From Lachnospiraceae bacterium (GTDB taxonomy: Bacteria > Bacillota > Clostridia > Lachnospirales > Lachnospiraceae), in assembly GCA_016290615.1 (NCBI GenBank), contig JAEEUS010000003.1, positions 59,525 to 123,524 on the forward strand: a stretch of DNA of 64,000 bases, given 5' to 3'. The position numbers were made by a program, and so were the translations under genes. The notes beneath the pieces are model-generated. The model did no database searches. It saw only the letters and a program-made list of their open reading frames with translations, and had not been told where the DNA came from. Positions 15,960-23,205 of the stretch are shown one piece after another. How positions within the stretch are numbered: the stretch's first letter is position 1; each line of letters starts with the position of its first letter.

Positions 15960-18005
15960 TTATATAGTTCTAAAGTCAACTGAATTAATAATGGTATCGT
16001 TAAGCCCGTTCATAACTATATTAAGATGTTGAGGGTCATTTTCTCTTAACAGCTTATCAGCACACGCTGAGGCCTTTTTCAATATTTCACTGTCATTGTA
16101 TATATCACCGATTATGAAGCCGAAATCACCGCTTTGTCGTATTCCAAACAGGTCACCCGGTCCTCTCATCTTCAGATCTTCATCGGCTATAACAAAACCG
16201 TCATTGGTCTTATTAAGTATCTCCAAACGTTTCATTGTTTTTTCATCGTCTTTTGAAGATATAAATATGCAGTAGCTCTGGTCCTTTCCTCTTCCGACTC
16301 GACCACGCAGCTGATGGAGCTGGGCAAGACCAAATCTTTCGCTGTTTTCGATAAGCATTACTGTAGCATTTGGAACATCTATACCGACCTCAATTACTGT
16401 CGTGGATACTAAAACGTCTATCTGCTTATCCTTGAATCGTGTCATGATATCGTCTTTTTGAGACTGTGGCATCTTCCCGTGAAGATAAGCGATATTGATA
16501 TCATTAGACAGCTCGGAAGCAAGCAATGCACTGTAATCGACAACATTTTCAAGCGATTCATCTGCGCCTTCTTCTATTTGCGGACATATAACGTATGCCT
16601 GATGCCCAGCTCTTACTTCTTTCTCAATGAATTCGTAGGATTTTTTGCGAAAACGTTTTCCTACAAGCGCATTTTTTATTGGTATTCGATTACCAGGAAG
16701 CTCATCAATTACAGAGATCGATATATCTCCGTAAAGAATCATTGCCAGAGTCCTTGGTATCGGAGTGGCACTCATTACCAAAAGATGTACAGCGTCGCCT
16801 TTGTTAACCAGCGATTCACGCTGATTTACGCCGAATCTATGCTGTTCATCCGTTACTACAAGGGTAAGGTCTTTATAGATAACTTTCTGCTGAAATACAG
16901 CATGAGTACCGATTATGATATTTGCCTGACTGGATTCGATTCCTTCATATATTGCTTTCTTGTCTTTGGCACTCATACTACCCATGAGCAATACCGGATG
17001 AATGGAAAGATTATATTTTTTTATAAGAGCGTTGAGTTTATCGAAATGCTGGGTCGCAAGTACTTCTGTAGGGGCCATAAGAACACCCTGGTGTGAATTT
17101 GCTGCATTCATTATCAGTGCAAGAAAAGCGATTATTGTCTTACCGCTTCCGACGTCGCCCTGAACGAGCCTGTTCATGCATATACCGCTTGTCATATCAC
17201 GAATTATATCGTTCCAAGTTTTGAGCTGAGCATTTGTAAGCCTGTACGGAAGCTGTTCGATCAGTCTTGACGTATCTGCAGTTTCGATCATGCCCTCTTT
17301 AAAAGGAATGTTTTTTGTCAGATTGACGTCAGTCTTCATCTGAAGGATAAAGCTGAAGAATTCGTGGAATACGATGCGCTGTCTTGCTTTTATGAATATA
17401 TCCATATTAAGAGGAAAATGCATACTTCTGACAGCTTCTTCAAACGGAATGTTTAAATCATCTATTTCATCAAGACCGTCGTTTGGAACCTCTACATTAT
17501 CAAGAGCCTGACGAACTGCTTTACTTATCGTGTTATTTGAAAGGCCTTTGGTTAGCGGATAAAGTGGCTGCAGAGTACCTATAAGTTTTTCATACTGCTC
17601 TTTTGTGAAGATTTTTGGCTGTGACATGCTGAAAGAACCCTGCTTTGAGATTTCTATCATGCCACGTATCACATATTCTTTATCAGGATCTATCTGTTTT
17701 TTAAGATAGGGCATATTAAATATGGTCAGTCTTATCGTCTTGCTATCAGAAATGAAAGCAACATGACTAAAAGTGAGATGACCTTTTTTTACTGATGAAT
17801 ACGATCCTGCCTTAAAAAAACCCTGTAAGGAGACAACTCTTGAGTCCATATCGGCAGATAACTCAACTGGGTTGTCGTAAAGCGTAAAATCTCTGGGGAT
17901 GTTGAATATAAGATCCTTGACAGTTTCAATATTGAGTTTTTTGAAAAGAGCGGCACTTTTATCGCCGACACCTTTTATCTGAGTGATGCTGCTGGTAAGA
18001 TTCAT
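15960..18005 (-). CDS. recG: ATP-dependent DNA helicase RecG
   Basis: 681 residues. The N-terminal wedge (ITQIKGVGDKSAALFKKL) is followed by helicase motifs: GDVGSGKTIIAFLAL (I), TDEQHRFGVNQRE (II, with DEQH), MSATPIPRTLAM (III), STTVIEVGIDVPNA (V) and QLRGRVGRG (VI). RecG remodels stalled replication forks and branched DNA. It starts 13 bases beyond the terminator that follows fakA and has no promoter in between, so expression needs read-through or a promoter inside fakA. The fakA-recG order matches Bacillus, minus the serine dehydratase genes. Confidence 0.97.
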   Translation of the reverse strand: MNLTSSITQIKGVGDKSAALFKKLNIETVKDLIFNIPRDFTLYDNPVELSADMDSRVVSLQGFFKAGSYSSVKKGHLTFSHVAFISDSKTIRLTIFNMPYLKKQIDPDKEYVIRGMIEISKQGSFSMSQPKIFTKEQYEKLIGTLQPLYPLTKGLSNNTISKAVRQALDNVEVPNDGLDEIDDLNIPFEEAVRSMHFPLNMDIFIKARQRIVFHEFFSFILQMKTDVNLTKNIPFKEGMIETADTSRLIEQLPYRLTNAQLKTWNDIIRDMTSGICMNRLVQGDVGSGKTIIAFLALIMNAANSHQGVLMAPTEVLATQHFDKLNALIKKYNLSIHPVLLMGSMSAKDKKAIYEGIESSQANIIIGTHAVFQQKVIYKDLTLVVTDEQHRFGVNQRESLVNKGDAVHLLVMSATPIPRTLAMILYGDISISVIDELPGNRIPIKNALVGKRFRKKSYEFIEKEVRAGHQAYVICPQIEEGADESLENVVDYSALLASELSNDINIAYLHGKMPQSQKDDIMTRFKDKQIDVLVSTTVIEVGIDVPNATVMLIENSERFGLAQLHQLRGRVGRGKDQSYCIFISSKDDEKTMKRLEILNKTNDGFVIADEDLKMRGPGDLFGIRQSGDFGFIIGDIYNDSEILKKASACADKLLRENDPQHLNIVMNGLNDTIINSVDFRTI

Positions 18006-18018
18006 ATTCTGCCTTTAT

Positions 18019-18050
18019 AAAAACGGAGAGAATGCAGCGCATCCTCTCCG
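18019..18050 (-). terminator. Intrinsic terminator between fakA and recG
   Basis: Stem CGGAGAG (18024-18030) with CTCTCCG (18044-18050), extended inward by GATGC/GCATT, then five T on the minus strand. It starts 17 bp after the fakA stop. Confidence 0.85.
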
Positions 18051-18066
18051 AATCCTTCTATATCCT

Positions 18067-19788
18067 TTACTCTGCAGATACTATGTAATAGTAGATAGGC
18101 TGTCCGCCATATTGTAATTCTATCTCGAGATCCTTATGCTTTTTCTGAATCTTCTTTAAAAGTGAATTAGCTTTGGATTCTTCAATATCTTCACCATAGT
18201 AAATACTTATGAGCTCTGTTGAAGCATCAACCATTCCGTCGATCATATCAAGTACTACATTATCAAGTTTTGAACCTACAGCTAAGATGCTTCCGTCACC
18301 GATACCCATGTAATCGCCGGATTTAATTTCTTTATCATCGATCTTAGTATCTCTTACTGCATATGTTACTTCGCCTGACTTTATTGATTCAATCGCTTCA
18401 CTCATAAATCTGTTATTGTCATCAGCTGAATTGCCCGGAACGTAACCGATGAGAGCAGCGATACCTTGAGGAATTGTCTTTGTCGGGATAACAACAACAT
18501 TCTTGTCGGTTGTAAGATCCTTAGCCTGGTTTGCTGCTAGGATAATATTCTTGTTGTTAGGAAGAACAAATACATTATCGGCATCGATTTTTTCAATCGC
18601 ATTTAGTATATCTTCTGTTGAAGGATTCATGGTCTGACCGCCAGAAATAACAAGGTCAACACCCAGGCTCTTAAAGATCTCGTCCATTCCGTCGCCTACA
18701 GAGATGGCGATAAATGCATCATCCTTGTGCTCCATGACAGGTTCTTCGCTCTTGCCTTCAGCAGGCTTATAAACTGCGCTTATCTCAACATCCTCTCTAA
18801 CTTCGAGCTCGCCTTTTTCATTGTGTTTAACGAGATTCTCTCTATGTTCGAGTCTCATGTTATCGATCTTCATGTTTGATAATGATCCGTACATCAATGC
18901 TTTCTGTATAGCCATACCGGGATCATTTGTATGTACATGAACTTTAACTATCTCGTCATCAGCAACGCATACAATAGAATCACCTATAGATTCAAGATAT
19001 GCCTTGAAATCCATCTCCTGCTTGATATTGAATGATTTCTCGAGCATTATTATGAATTCAGTACAATAACCAAATTTTATATCTTCGGAATCGATACTCT
19101 CCTTATATGAATCAACCTTGCTGACACCGGGAGTTACGGTGCTTTCCATTACAGTGATATCAACTTCTTTACCGCAGTAGAGATCAAAAGCTCCCTGAAG
19201 AACAACCATGAGTCCCTGACCGCCGGAGTCTACAACACCGGCCTGCTTTAATACGGGAAGCATATCAGGAGTCTTTTCAAGAACTTCGTTTCCGTAAGCG
19301 ATTATCTCGCCAATAAACTTCTCTACATCCGTCTCGCCTGCATCTGCTAGTTCACGTGCCTTTGTGCTGATACCCTTGGCAACTGTAAGGATCGTTCCTT
19401 CCTTGGGTTTCATGACAGCTTTGTAAGCTGTTTCAACTGCTTTTTCGCAGGCTATAGCCATTACAGGTATATCAAGTACTTCAACATCGCTTACTACCTT
19501 TGTAAAGCCTCTAAGAAGCTGAGAAAGTATAACACCAGAATTGCCTCGTGCTCCTCTTAAAGATCCGCCTGAGATGCTCTTACATAAAGATGTCATGTCA
19601 TCGCTTGTAAGTTTAGCAACCTCTTTTGCGGCTGACATGATAGTCATTGTCATGTTAGTTCCGGTATCACCGTCCGGTACCGGGAAAACATTTAATTCAT
19701 TTATCCATTCTTTTTTAGAATCAAGATTCTTCGCGCCGGCCAGAAACATCTTGGACAGCATAATGGAATCTATACTTGCATTGGACAC
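18067..19788 (-). CDS. fakA: Fatty acid kinase catalytic subunit FakA (YloV, DhaL/DAK2 domain)
   Basis: 573 residues from a GTG at 19788, preferred because AAGGAGGAG lies six bases before it; an upstream in-frame TTG overlaps yloU. The N-terminal DhaL domain carries NVFPVPDGDTGTNMTMTI (metal-binding aspartates) and SLRGARGNSGVILSQLLRG; then an acidic middle region, and a C-terminal domain with SGGQTMNPSTEDIL and FVLPNNKNI. FakA phosphorylates FakB-bound fatty acids to acyl phosphate for lipid synthesis. It follows yloU by 13 bp, the same order as in Bacillus. Confidence 0.93.
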   Translation of the reverse strand: MSNASIDSIMLSKMFLAGAKNLDSKKEWINELNVFPVPDGDTGTNMTMTIMSAAKEVAKLTSDDMTSLCKSISGGSLRGARGNSGVILSQLLRGFTKVVSDVEVLDIPVMAIACEKAVETAYKAVMKPKEGTILTVAKGISTKARELADAGETDVEKFIGEIIAYGNEVLEKTPDMLPVLKQAGVVDSGGQGLMVVLQGAFDLYCGKEVDITVMESTVTPGVSKVDSYKESIDSEDIKFGYCTEFIIMLEKSFNIKQEMDFKAYLESIGDSIVCVADDEIVKVHVHTNDPGMAIQKALMYGSLSNMKIDNMRLEHRENLVKHNEKGELEVREDVEISAVYKPAEGKSEEPVMEHKDDAFIAISVGDGMDEIFKSLGVDLVISGGQTMNPSTEDILNAIEKIDADNVFVLPNNKNIILAANQAKDLTTDKNVVVIPTKTIPQGIAALIGYVPGNSADDNNRFMSEAIESIKSGEVTYAVRDTKIDDKEIKSGDYMGIGDGSILAVGSKLDNVVLDMIDGMVDASTELISIYYGEDIEESKANSLLKKIQKKHKDLEIELQYGGQPIYYYIVSAE

Positions 19789-19801
19789 TTTTGTCTCCTC
19801 C

Positions 19802-20161
19802 TTAGTCAATTACACGTACACCTTCGACAAAGATATTGATCTTTTCGACTTCAATGCCTGTAAACTCTTCTACCTTATATTTAACACTATCTATCAGATT
19901 GTTTGAAAGTGCTCTGATGTTCACTCCGTATGCTATGATAACATGGAATTCAAGTGTGAGCTTATCTTTTTTCAGTCCTACAGATATTCCTCTTGTAAAA
20001 TTCTCTTTTTTAAGAAGTTTTACTATGCCGTCTTTAACATTAAAACCGGCCATACCAACGATACCGAAGCATTCCATGGCAACGGTTCCTGCATATTGAG
20101 CGATCACATCTTTATCTATGGAAATATTACCCATATGTGTATTCATTGAAGAATTCTTCAT
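19802..20161 (-). CDS. Asp23/Gls24-family envelope stress protein (YloU-like)
   Basis: 119 residues from the ATG at 20161, which has AAGGAGG six bases upstream; the frame is open further but without signals. The Asp23 pattern is plain: IAQYAGTVAMECFGIVGMAG and VEGVRVID at the end. Such proteins are cytoplasmic or membrane-associated and linked to alkaline or cell-wall stress; the biochemical role is not defined. It heads the yloU-fakA unit and diverges from rpmB. Confidence 0.9.
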   Translation of the reverse strand: MKNSSMNTHMGNISIDKDVIAQYAGTVAMECFGIVGMAGFNVKDGIVKLLKKENFTRGISVGLKKDKLTLEFHVIIAYGVNIRALSNNLIDSVKYKVEEFTGIEVEKINIFVEGVRVID

Positions 20162-20200
20162 GCAATACCTCCTTAATCGATCCGATTTATACCGTATAAC

Positions 20201-20206
20201 ATTATA
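20201..20206 (-). promoter_or_regulatory. -10 element of the yloU-fakA promoter
   Basis: Minus strand TATAAT about 40 bases before yloU, with only a weak -35 (TTTTCT-like). It is divergent from the rpmB promoter in the same AT-rich 186-bp gap. Confidence 0.5.
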
Positions 20207-20274
20207 CTTTATTTGTATTAAAAAGAAAACTATTAATATTTTTAACAATTTGTGACAAAAAATCAAAAAATCTC

Positions 20275-20303
20275 TTGATTTTAGTCTTCTCCTCTGATAA
20301 TAT
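20275..20303 (+). promoter_or_regulatory. Promoter of rpmB
   Basis: Plus strand TTGATT (20275-20280), 17 bases, TAATAT (20298-20303), followed 45 bases later by GGAGGTG and the rpmB start. Only plus-strand promoter I find supporting a gene here. Confidence 0.8.
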
Positions 20304-20347
20304 ACTAATGTTGTATTTAAGAGAATTAAAGCTTGGAGGTGAAAACC

Positions 20348-20533
20348 ATGGCAAAATGTGATATCTGCGGCAAAGGCGTTCATTTTGGAAACGCTGTAAG
20401 CCATTCTCATAGAAGATCCAACAGAATCTGGAATTCTAATGTAAGAAGCGTTATGTGCAAGGTAAACGGTGCAGCAAAAAGAATGCATGTGTGCACAAGA
20501 TGCTTGAGATCAGGTGCTGTTGAGAAGGCTTAA
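20348..20533 (+). CDS. rpmB: 50S ribosomal protein L28
   Basis: 61 residues from the ATG at 20348, with GGAGGTG six bases upstream. It is a zinc-ribbon type L28: the pair CDIC near the start and CTRC near the end would hold one zinc. AVSHSHRRSNRIW is the usual L28 core. It is the only protein gene on the plus strand and is monocistronic, bounded by its own promoter and a bidirectional terminator. In Bacillus rpmB also neighbours yloU. Confidence 0.97.
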   Translation: MAKCDICGKGVHFGNAVSHSHRRSNRIWNSNVRSVMCKVNGAAKRMHVCTRCLRSGAVEKA

Positions 20534-20542
20534 TGATTCATT

Positions 20543-20574
20543 AAAAAAGAACCTCGGAAACGAGGTTCTTTTTT
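20543..20574. terminator. Bidirectional terminator between rpmB and the J-domain-like gene
   Basis: Perfect ten-base-pair stem AAGAACCTCG/CGAGGTTCTT with a GAAA loop (20547-20570), T run on the plus strand and A run on its other side, so it serves both converging genes. Confidence 0.93.
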
Positions 20575-20575
20575 G

Positions 20576-21109
20576 TTAAAATTTCTCTCTTAGTTTTTCA
20601 TACTCTTCTTTTATAAGCAGAGCCATGTTGTTATCACCATCCAGATTATCCGGATGGAATATTCTTATCAGCTCCTTATATCTTTTCCTTAGAGCTAAAT
20701 ACGAACTTACACCAGAAAACAGTCCCGATGACACAATCGTATCACCGCTTATTTCATTCTTCAGGCTTTGATACTTCTTTTCGTAAGTATCTTTTTCTCT
20801 CTGAAAAGCCTTTCTATCCATCTCTAGTGAAGCAAAACCGTTTTGCAGTATAGCAAGTTTTTTGTCAAAGAAAGCCTGTTCATCCTTGAGACGCTTTCTT
20901 TCACTGAGAACCTTTGAATTTAACTGCTTCATCTCCTCACGAAAAGATAGTCTTTCTTCCATGAATTTTTCGTAGAATTCTTCTTGAGCACGGCGCTCAT
21001 TTATAAGGGCTATACGCTCTTCAAACAAGAAATGGCGTAAAGCCTTTAATTCTTCCTCATCCATGGTATTCAGATTTTTGTCATATAATGATTCGGGTGA
21101 AGCATCCAT
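20576..21109 (-). CDS. Coiled-coil protein with C-terminal J-domain-like segment
   Basis: 177 residues. Residues about 15-120 are a highly charged, Glu/Lys/Arg-rich coiled coil. The last 45 residues look like the helix II-HPD-helix III part of a DnaJ J domain: LRKRYKELIRIFHPDNLDGD followed by a helix. A full J domain is about 70 residues, so helix I is short or diverged. A DnaK-recruiting role is possible but unproven. It is the last gene of the Nudix-to-gerW unit, 9 bp after gerW, and ends at the bidirectional terminator. Confidence 0.72.
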   Translation of the reverse strand: MDASPESLYDKNLNTMDEEELKALRHFLFEERIALINERRAQEEFYEKFMEERLSFREEMKQLNSKVLSERKRLKDEQAFFDKKLAILQNGFASLEMDRKAFQREKDTYEKKYQSLKNEISGDTIVSSGLFSGVSSYLALRKRYKELIRIFHPDNLDGDNNMALLIKEEYEKLREKF

Positions 21110-21118
21110 TAAGACACC

Positions 21119-21517
21119 TTAGTCTTCCTTTTCTTCTCCAAAAGCGATCTCTTTCGCCTGATCATCATCAAGCATTTCCTTTTCAGCTTTCTTACTGCTG
21201 AATTTATCTACCAGATCAGGAACCATATCAAGAATCTTGGTTATTGTATCCTGATTCTTTACATTAACAAGTTTTGTGTGTCCGTCTTTGATTACGATTA
21301 CTGCGCTCGGGGTCATCTTACCTGTAAGACCTCCGCCTGCACCATCTTTTTTCTCTGCAGCCGAACCGCCTGCACCTACTCCGAAAGTAACATCAACAAG
21401 AGGAAGGATGATGGTATCTCCAAACTGTTTTGGCTCACCTACCACTGTTTTGGTGGAAAGAATAGAGTCCACTCCTTTTAATAATGATTCCATTACTGAA
21501 CTAAATCCGTTGTTCAT
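21119..21517 (-). CDS. GerW/YtfJ-family protein
   Basis: 132 residues. GDTIILPLVDVTFGVGAGG and the following Gly-rich segment, then SAVIVIKDGHTKLVNV, define the YtfJ/GerW family; the protein is needed for germination in Bacillus but is also kept in many Clostridia. Membrane helices are absent. It overlaps the upstream DUF2953 gene by 4 bp, reproducing the ytfI-ytfJ pair of Bacillus. Its presence does not prove that this organism sporulates, as nothing else sporulation-specific is in the window. Confidence 0.88.
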   Translation of the reverse strand: MNNGFSSVMESLLKGVDSILSTKTVVGEPKQFGDTIILPLVDVTFGVGAGGSAAEKKDGAGGGLTGKMTPSAVIVIKDGHTKLVNVKNQDTITKILDMVPDLVDKFSSKKAEKEMLDDDQAKEIAFGEEKED

Positions 21518-22338
21518 GCTTTTTCCTTTCTGCTCTCTTTAGTCTTTTTGGCCTTCTTATTATTCTTTATGAAAAGTTTGATCAGTCTGTGACAGTTCTT
21601 GTCAAAATAGATTCTTATAAAGTGGTAAAGAACCGTGACGAATCTGATGCGTCCCTTCAGATTGAATTCTATATCTATAACTTCACTGTCAAATACAGGA
21701 TAGAATACAACGACATCTCCTATGTAATCGTATAATGCTTTGTATATGCCCAGTATCTTTCCGGTGGTACCTGCGTTTTCAAGACCTATGCGAGCATATA
21801 TCTTGCCTTTATAAGGAAGGAGCGCCTTTAATGCTTTTCCAATCCTGTCTTTGCAGACAAGTAATGCTTCCTTGGTTGTATCCCTGGTAAGAATATCTAT
21901 ATAGTATTCGATCTTATCTTTTTTTGATGATATCTTTTCGAAAAAACCTAGTTCTTCATCTGCGGATGTTTGCTCTTTATCATCTGAGGTCGTATCCTTT
22001 TTATCTGATGAGTCGTTAGCATCTGTATCTGCTGAAGCTTCACATGATGTAACTTGAGGCCTCTTCTTTTTGTTCTTTAGTTTTTTTAAATCTATCTTAA
22101 TGCCGAAAAGACGTATATAATAATCAAGCTTTTCATTATATGAGACGATCAGACAAAAAAGATATAAAAGATAACTTACACGCAAACGTATCTGGGGCTT
22201 TTTTTCTTTATATGAACCTTTGGCACTGTATCTTACAGGAACGAATAAGATGATAAGAAGTAACAAAAGGATAAAGCCGATTACGCAAAGAAGCATTATT
22301 CCGATTATCTTTAGTACAGTCAAAAAAATTGCGAGCAT
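21514..22338 (-). CDS. DUF2953 membrane protein (YtfI-like)
   Basis: 274 residues. One strong hydrophobic helix at residues about 8-32 is followed by VPVRYSAKGSYKEKKPQIRLRVSYL, the start of the DUF2953 domain. A low-complexity Asp/Ser/Lys stretch (about 95-130) interrupts the domain, and the C-terminus is very basic (KKAKKTKESRKEK). Function unknown in the family. It is coupled to the GerW gene by a 4-bp overlap, as in sporulating Bacilli. Confidence 0.82.
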   Translation of the reverse strand: MLAIFLTVLKIIGIMLLCVIGFILLLLLIILFVPVRYSAKGSYKEKKPQIRLRVSYLLYLFCLIVSYNEKLDYYIRLFGIKIDLKKLKNKKKRPQVTSCEASADTDANDSSDKKDTTSDDKEQTSADEELGFFEKISSKKDKIEYYIDILTRDTTKEALLVCKDRIGKALKALLPYKGKIYARIGLENAGTTGKILGIYKALYDYIGDVVVFYPVFDSEVIDIEFNLKGRIRFVTVLYHFIRIYFDKNCHRLIKLFIKNNKKAKKTKESRKEKA

Positions 22339-22347
22339 ATTACTTCC

Positions 22348-22671
22348 TTAAACAAAATCTTTTTCGAGAAAGCTCTTCATATCGGCAGTGCCCGTTTCTT
22401 TTATCGTTTCGTCGAGTATGTTAAGGATCATCTGTGTTGCTTCATCATACGAAGAAGCAAGACCTACTATCCTTAAATCGAACTTGCGGTACAGTTTCTG
22501 CTTGAACATTGAATTATGTATAATATCAAGCTGGTCATTCGCATTATTGGAAAGAGAGATAAGATAAAGATCAAAACGTCCTCGCCCCTGACGTATGTTT
22601 CTCTTGATCTTGTTTATCTTTTTCTCATCAATTTTTTCTCCGGTATAAAGCTTTTCGGAATATGTAACCAT
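22348..22671 (-). CDS. Conserved hypothetical protein, 107 residues
   Basis: I do not recognise this protein. It is soluble, mixed alpha/beta by eye, with a basic N-terminal half (KINKIKRNIRQGRGRFDLYLI) and an acidic C-terminus. No signal peptide, cysteine or catalytic motif. It lies 11 bp after the Nudix gene and 9 bp before the DUF2953 gene, so it belongs to that operon. Confidence 0.7.
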   Translation of the reverse strand: MVTYSEKLYTGEKIDEKKINKIKRNIRQGRGRFDLYLISLSNNANDQLDIIHNSMFKQKLYRKFDLRIVGLASSYDEATQMILNILDETIKETGTADMKSFLEKDFV

Positions 22672-22682
22672 ACACTTATTCT

Positions 22683-23135
22683 CTAATAATACTTTTTACT
22701 TCCCCAAAGTCCGCTTTTTTTCAGATCCTGATATTCGCAGTACGCTTTATCAAGTATTTCTTTTTCATTGGAAAACTTGAGCAGATGATATGCCTCGTGA
22801 TATTTGTAATATCCGCTGTCGCAGAAGAATTCTTCTTTCTGTGGCTTGCTGTAATAACTTTCACCCATCATCAGATACCAGTGAACGGTCTTATGAACCT
22901 CGTCACCGGGAATATTGAAATCATAATTGCTTTTTCCGATGTATTTAATGATATTTGCTTTTGCACCGCTCTCTTCTAGAACTTCACGAAGGGCAGTGTC
23001 TTCAAATTCTTCGCCTTCTTCTACAGTTCCCTTGGGTAATACCCAACCTTCATACTTATTATTTATATTCTTATAGAGAAGCAGAATCTTTCCTCTAAAG
23101 ATAACTACTCCTCCGCAACTGGTTGCTTCAACCAT
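22683..23135 (-). CDS. Nudix hydrolase
   Basis: 150 residues. The Nudix box runs from GTVEEGEEFEDTALREVLEE to SG, with the catalytic Glu residues of REVLEES. Upstream GWVLPKG is also typical of diadenosine polyphosphate or related hydrolases, but the substrate cannot be told. It has its own promoter overlapping the end of the SEDS-PBP gene and leads the five-gene unit Nudix-107 aa-DUF2953-GerW-J-like. Confidence 0.88.
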   Translation of the reverse strand: MVEATSCGGVVIFRGKILLLYKNINNKYEGWVLPKGTVEEGEEFEDTALREVLEESGAKANIIKYIGKSNYDFNIPGDEVHKTVHWYLMMGESYYSKPQKEEFFCDSGYYKYHEAYHLLKFSNEKEILDKAYCEYQDLKKSGLWGSKKYY

Positions 23136-23176
23136 ACCTCTTCCTTCATTCCTAAACTAACAATATGACAAAATAC

Positions 23177-23205
23177 ATTATAAAGCAAATGTTAGTATTC
23201 GTCAA
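23177..23205 (-). promoter_or_regulatory. Promoter of the Nudix-gerW operon
   Basis: Minus strand TTGACG (23200-23205), 17 bases, TATAAT (23177-23182). The -35 lies within the last codons of the SEDS-PBP gene. Confidence 0.82.

Noticed and set aside
16458..17096. Plus-strand open frame of about 212 codons inside recG
   Set aside because: Antisense to helicase motifs of recG; no initiation signals or protein-like composition.
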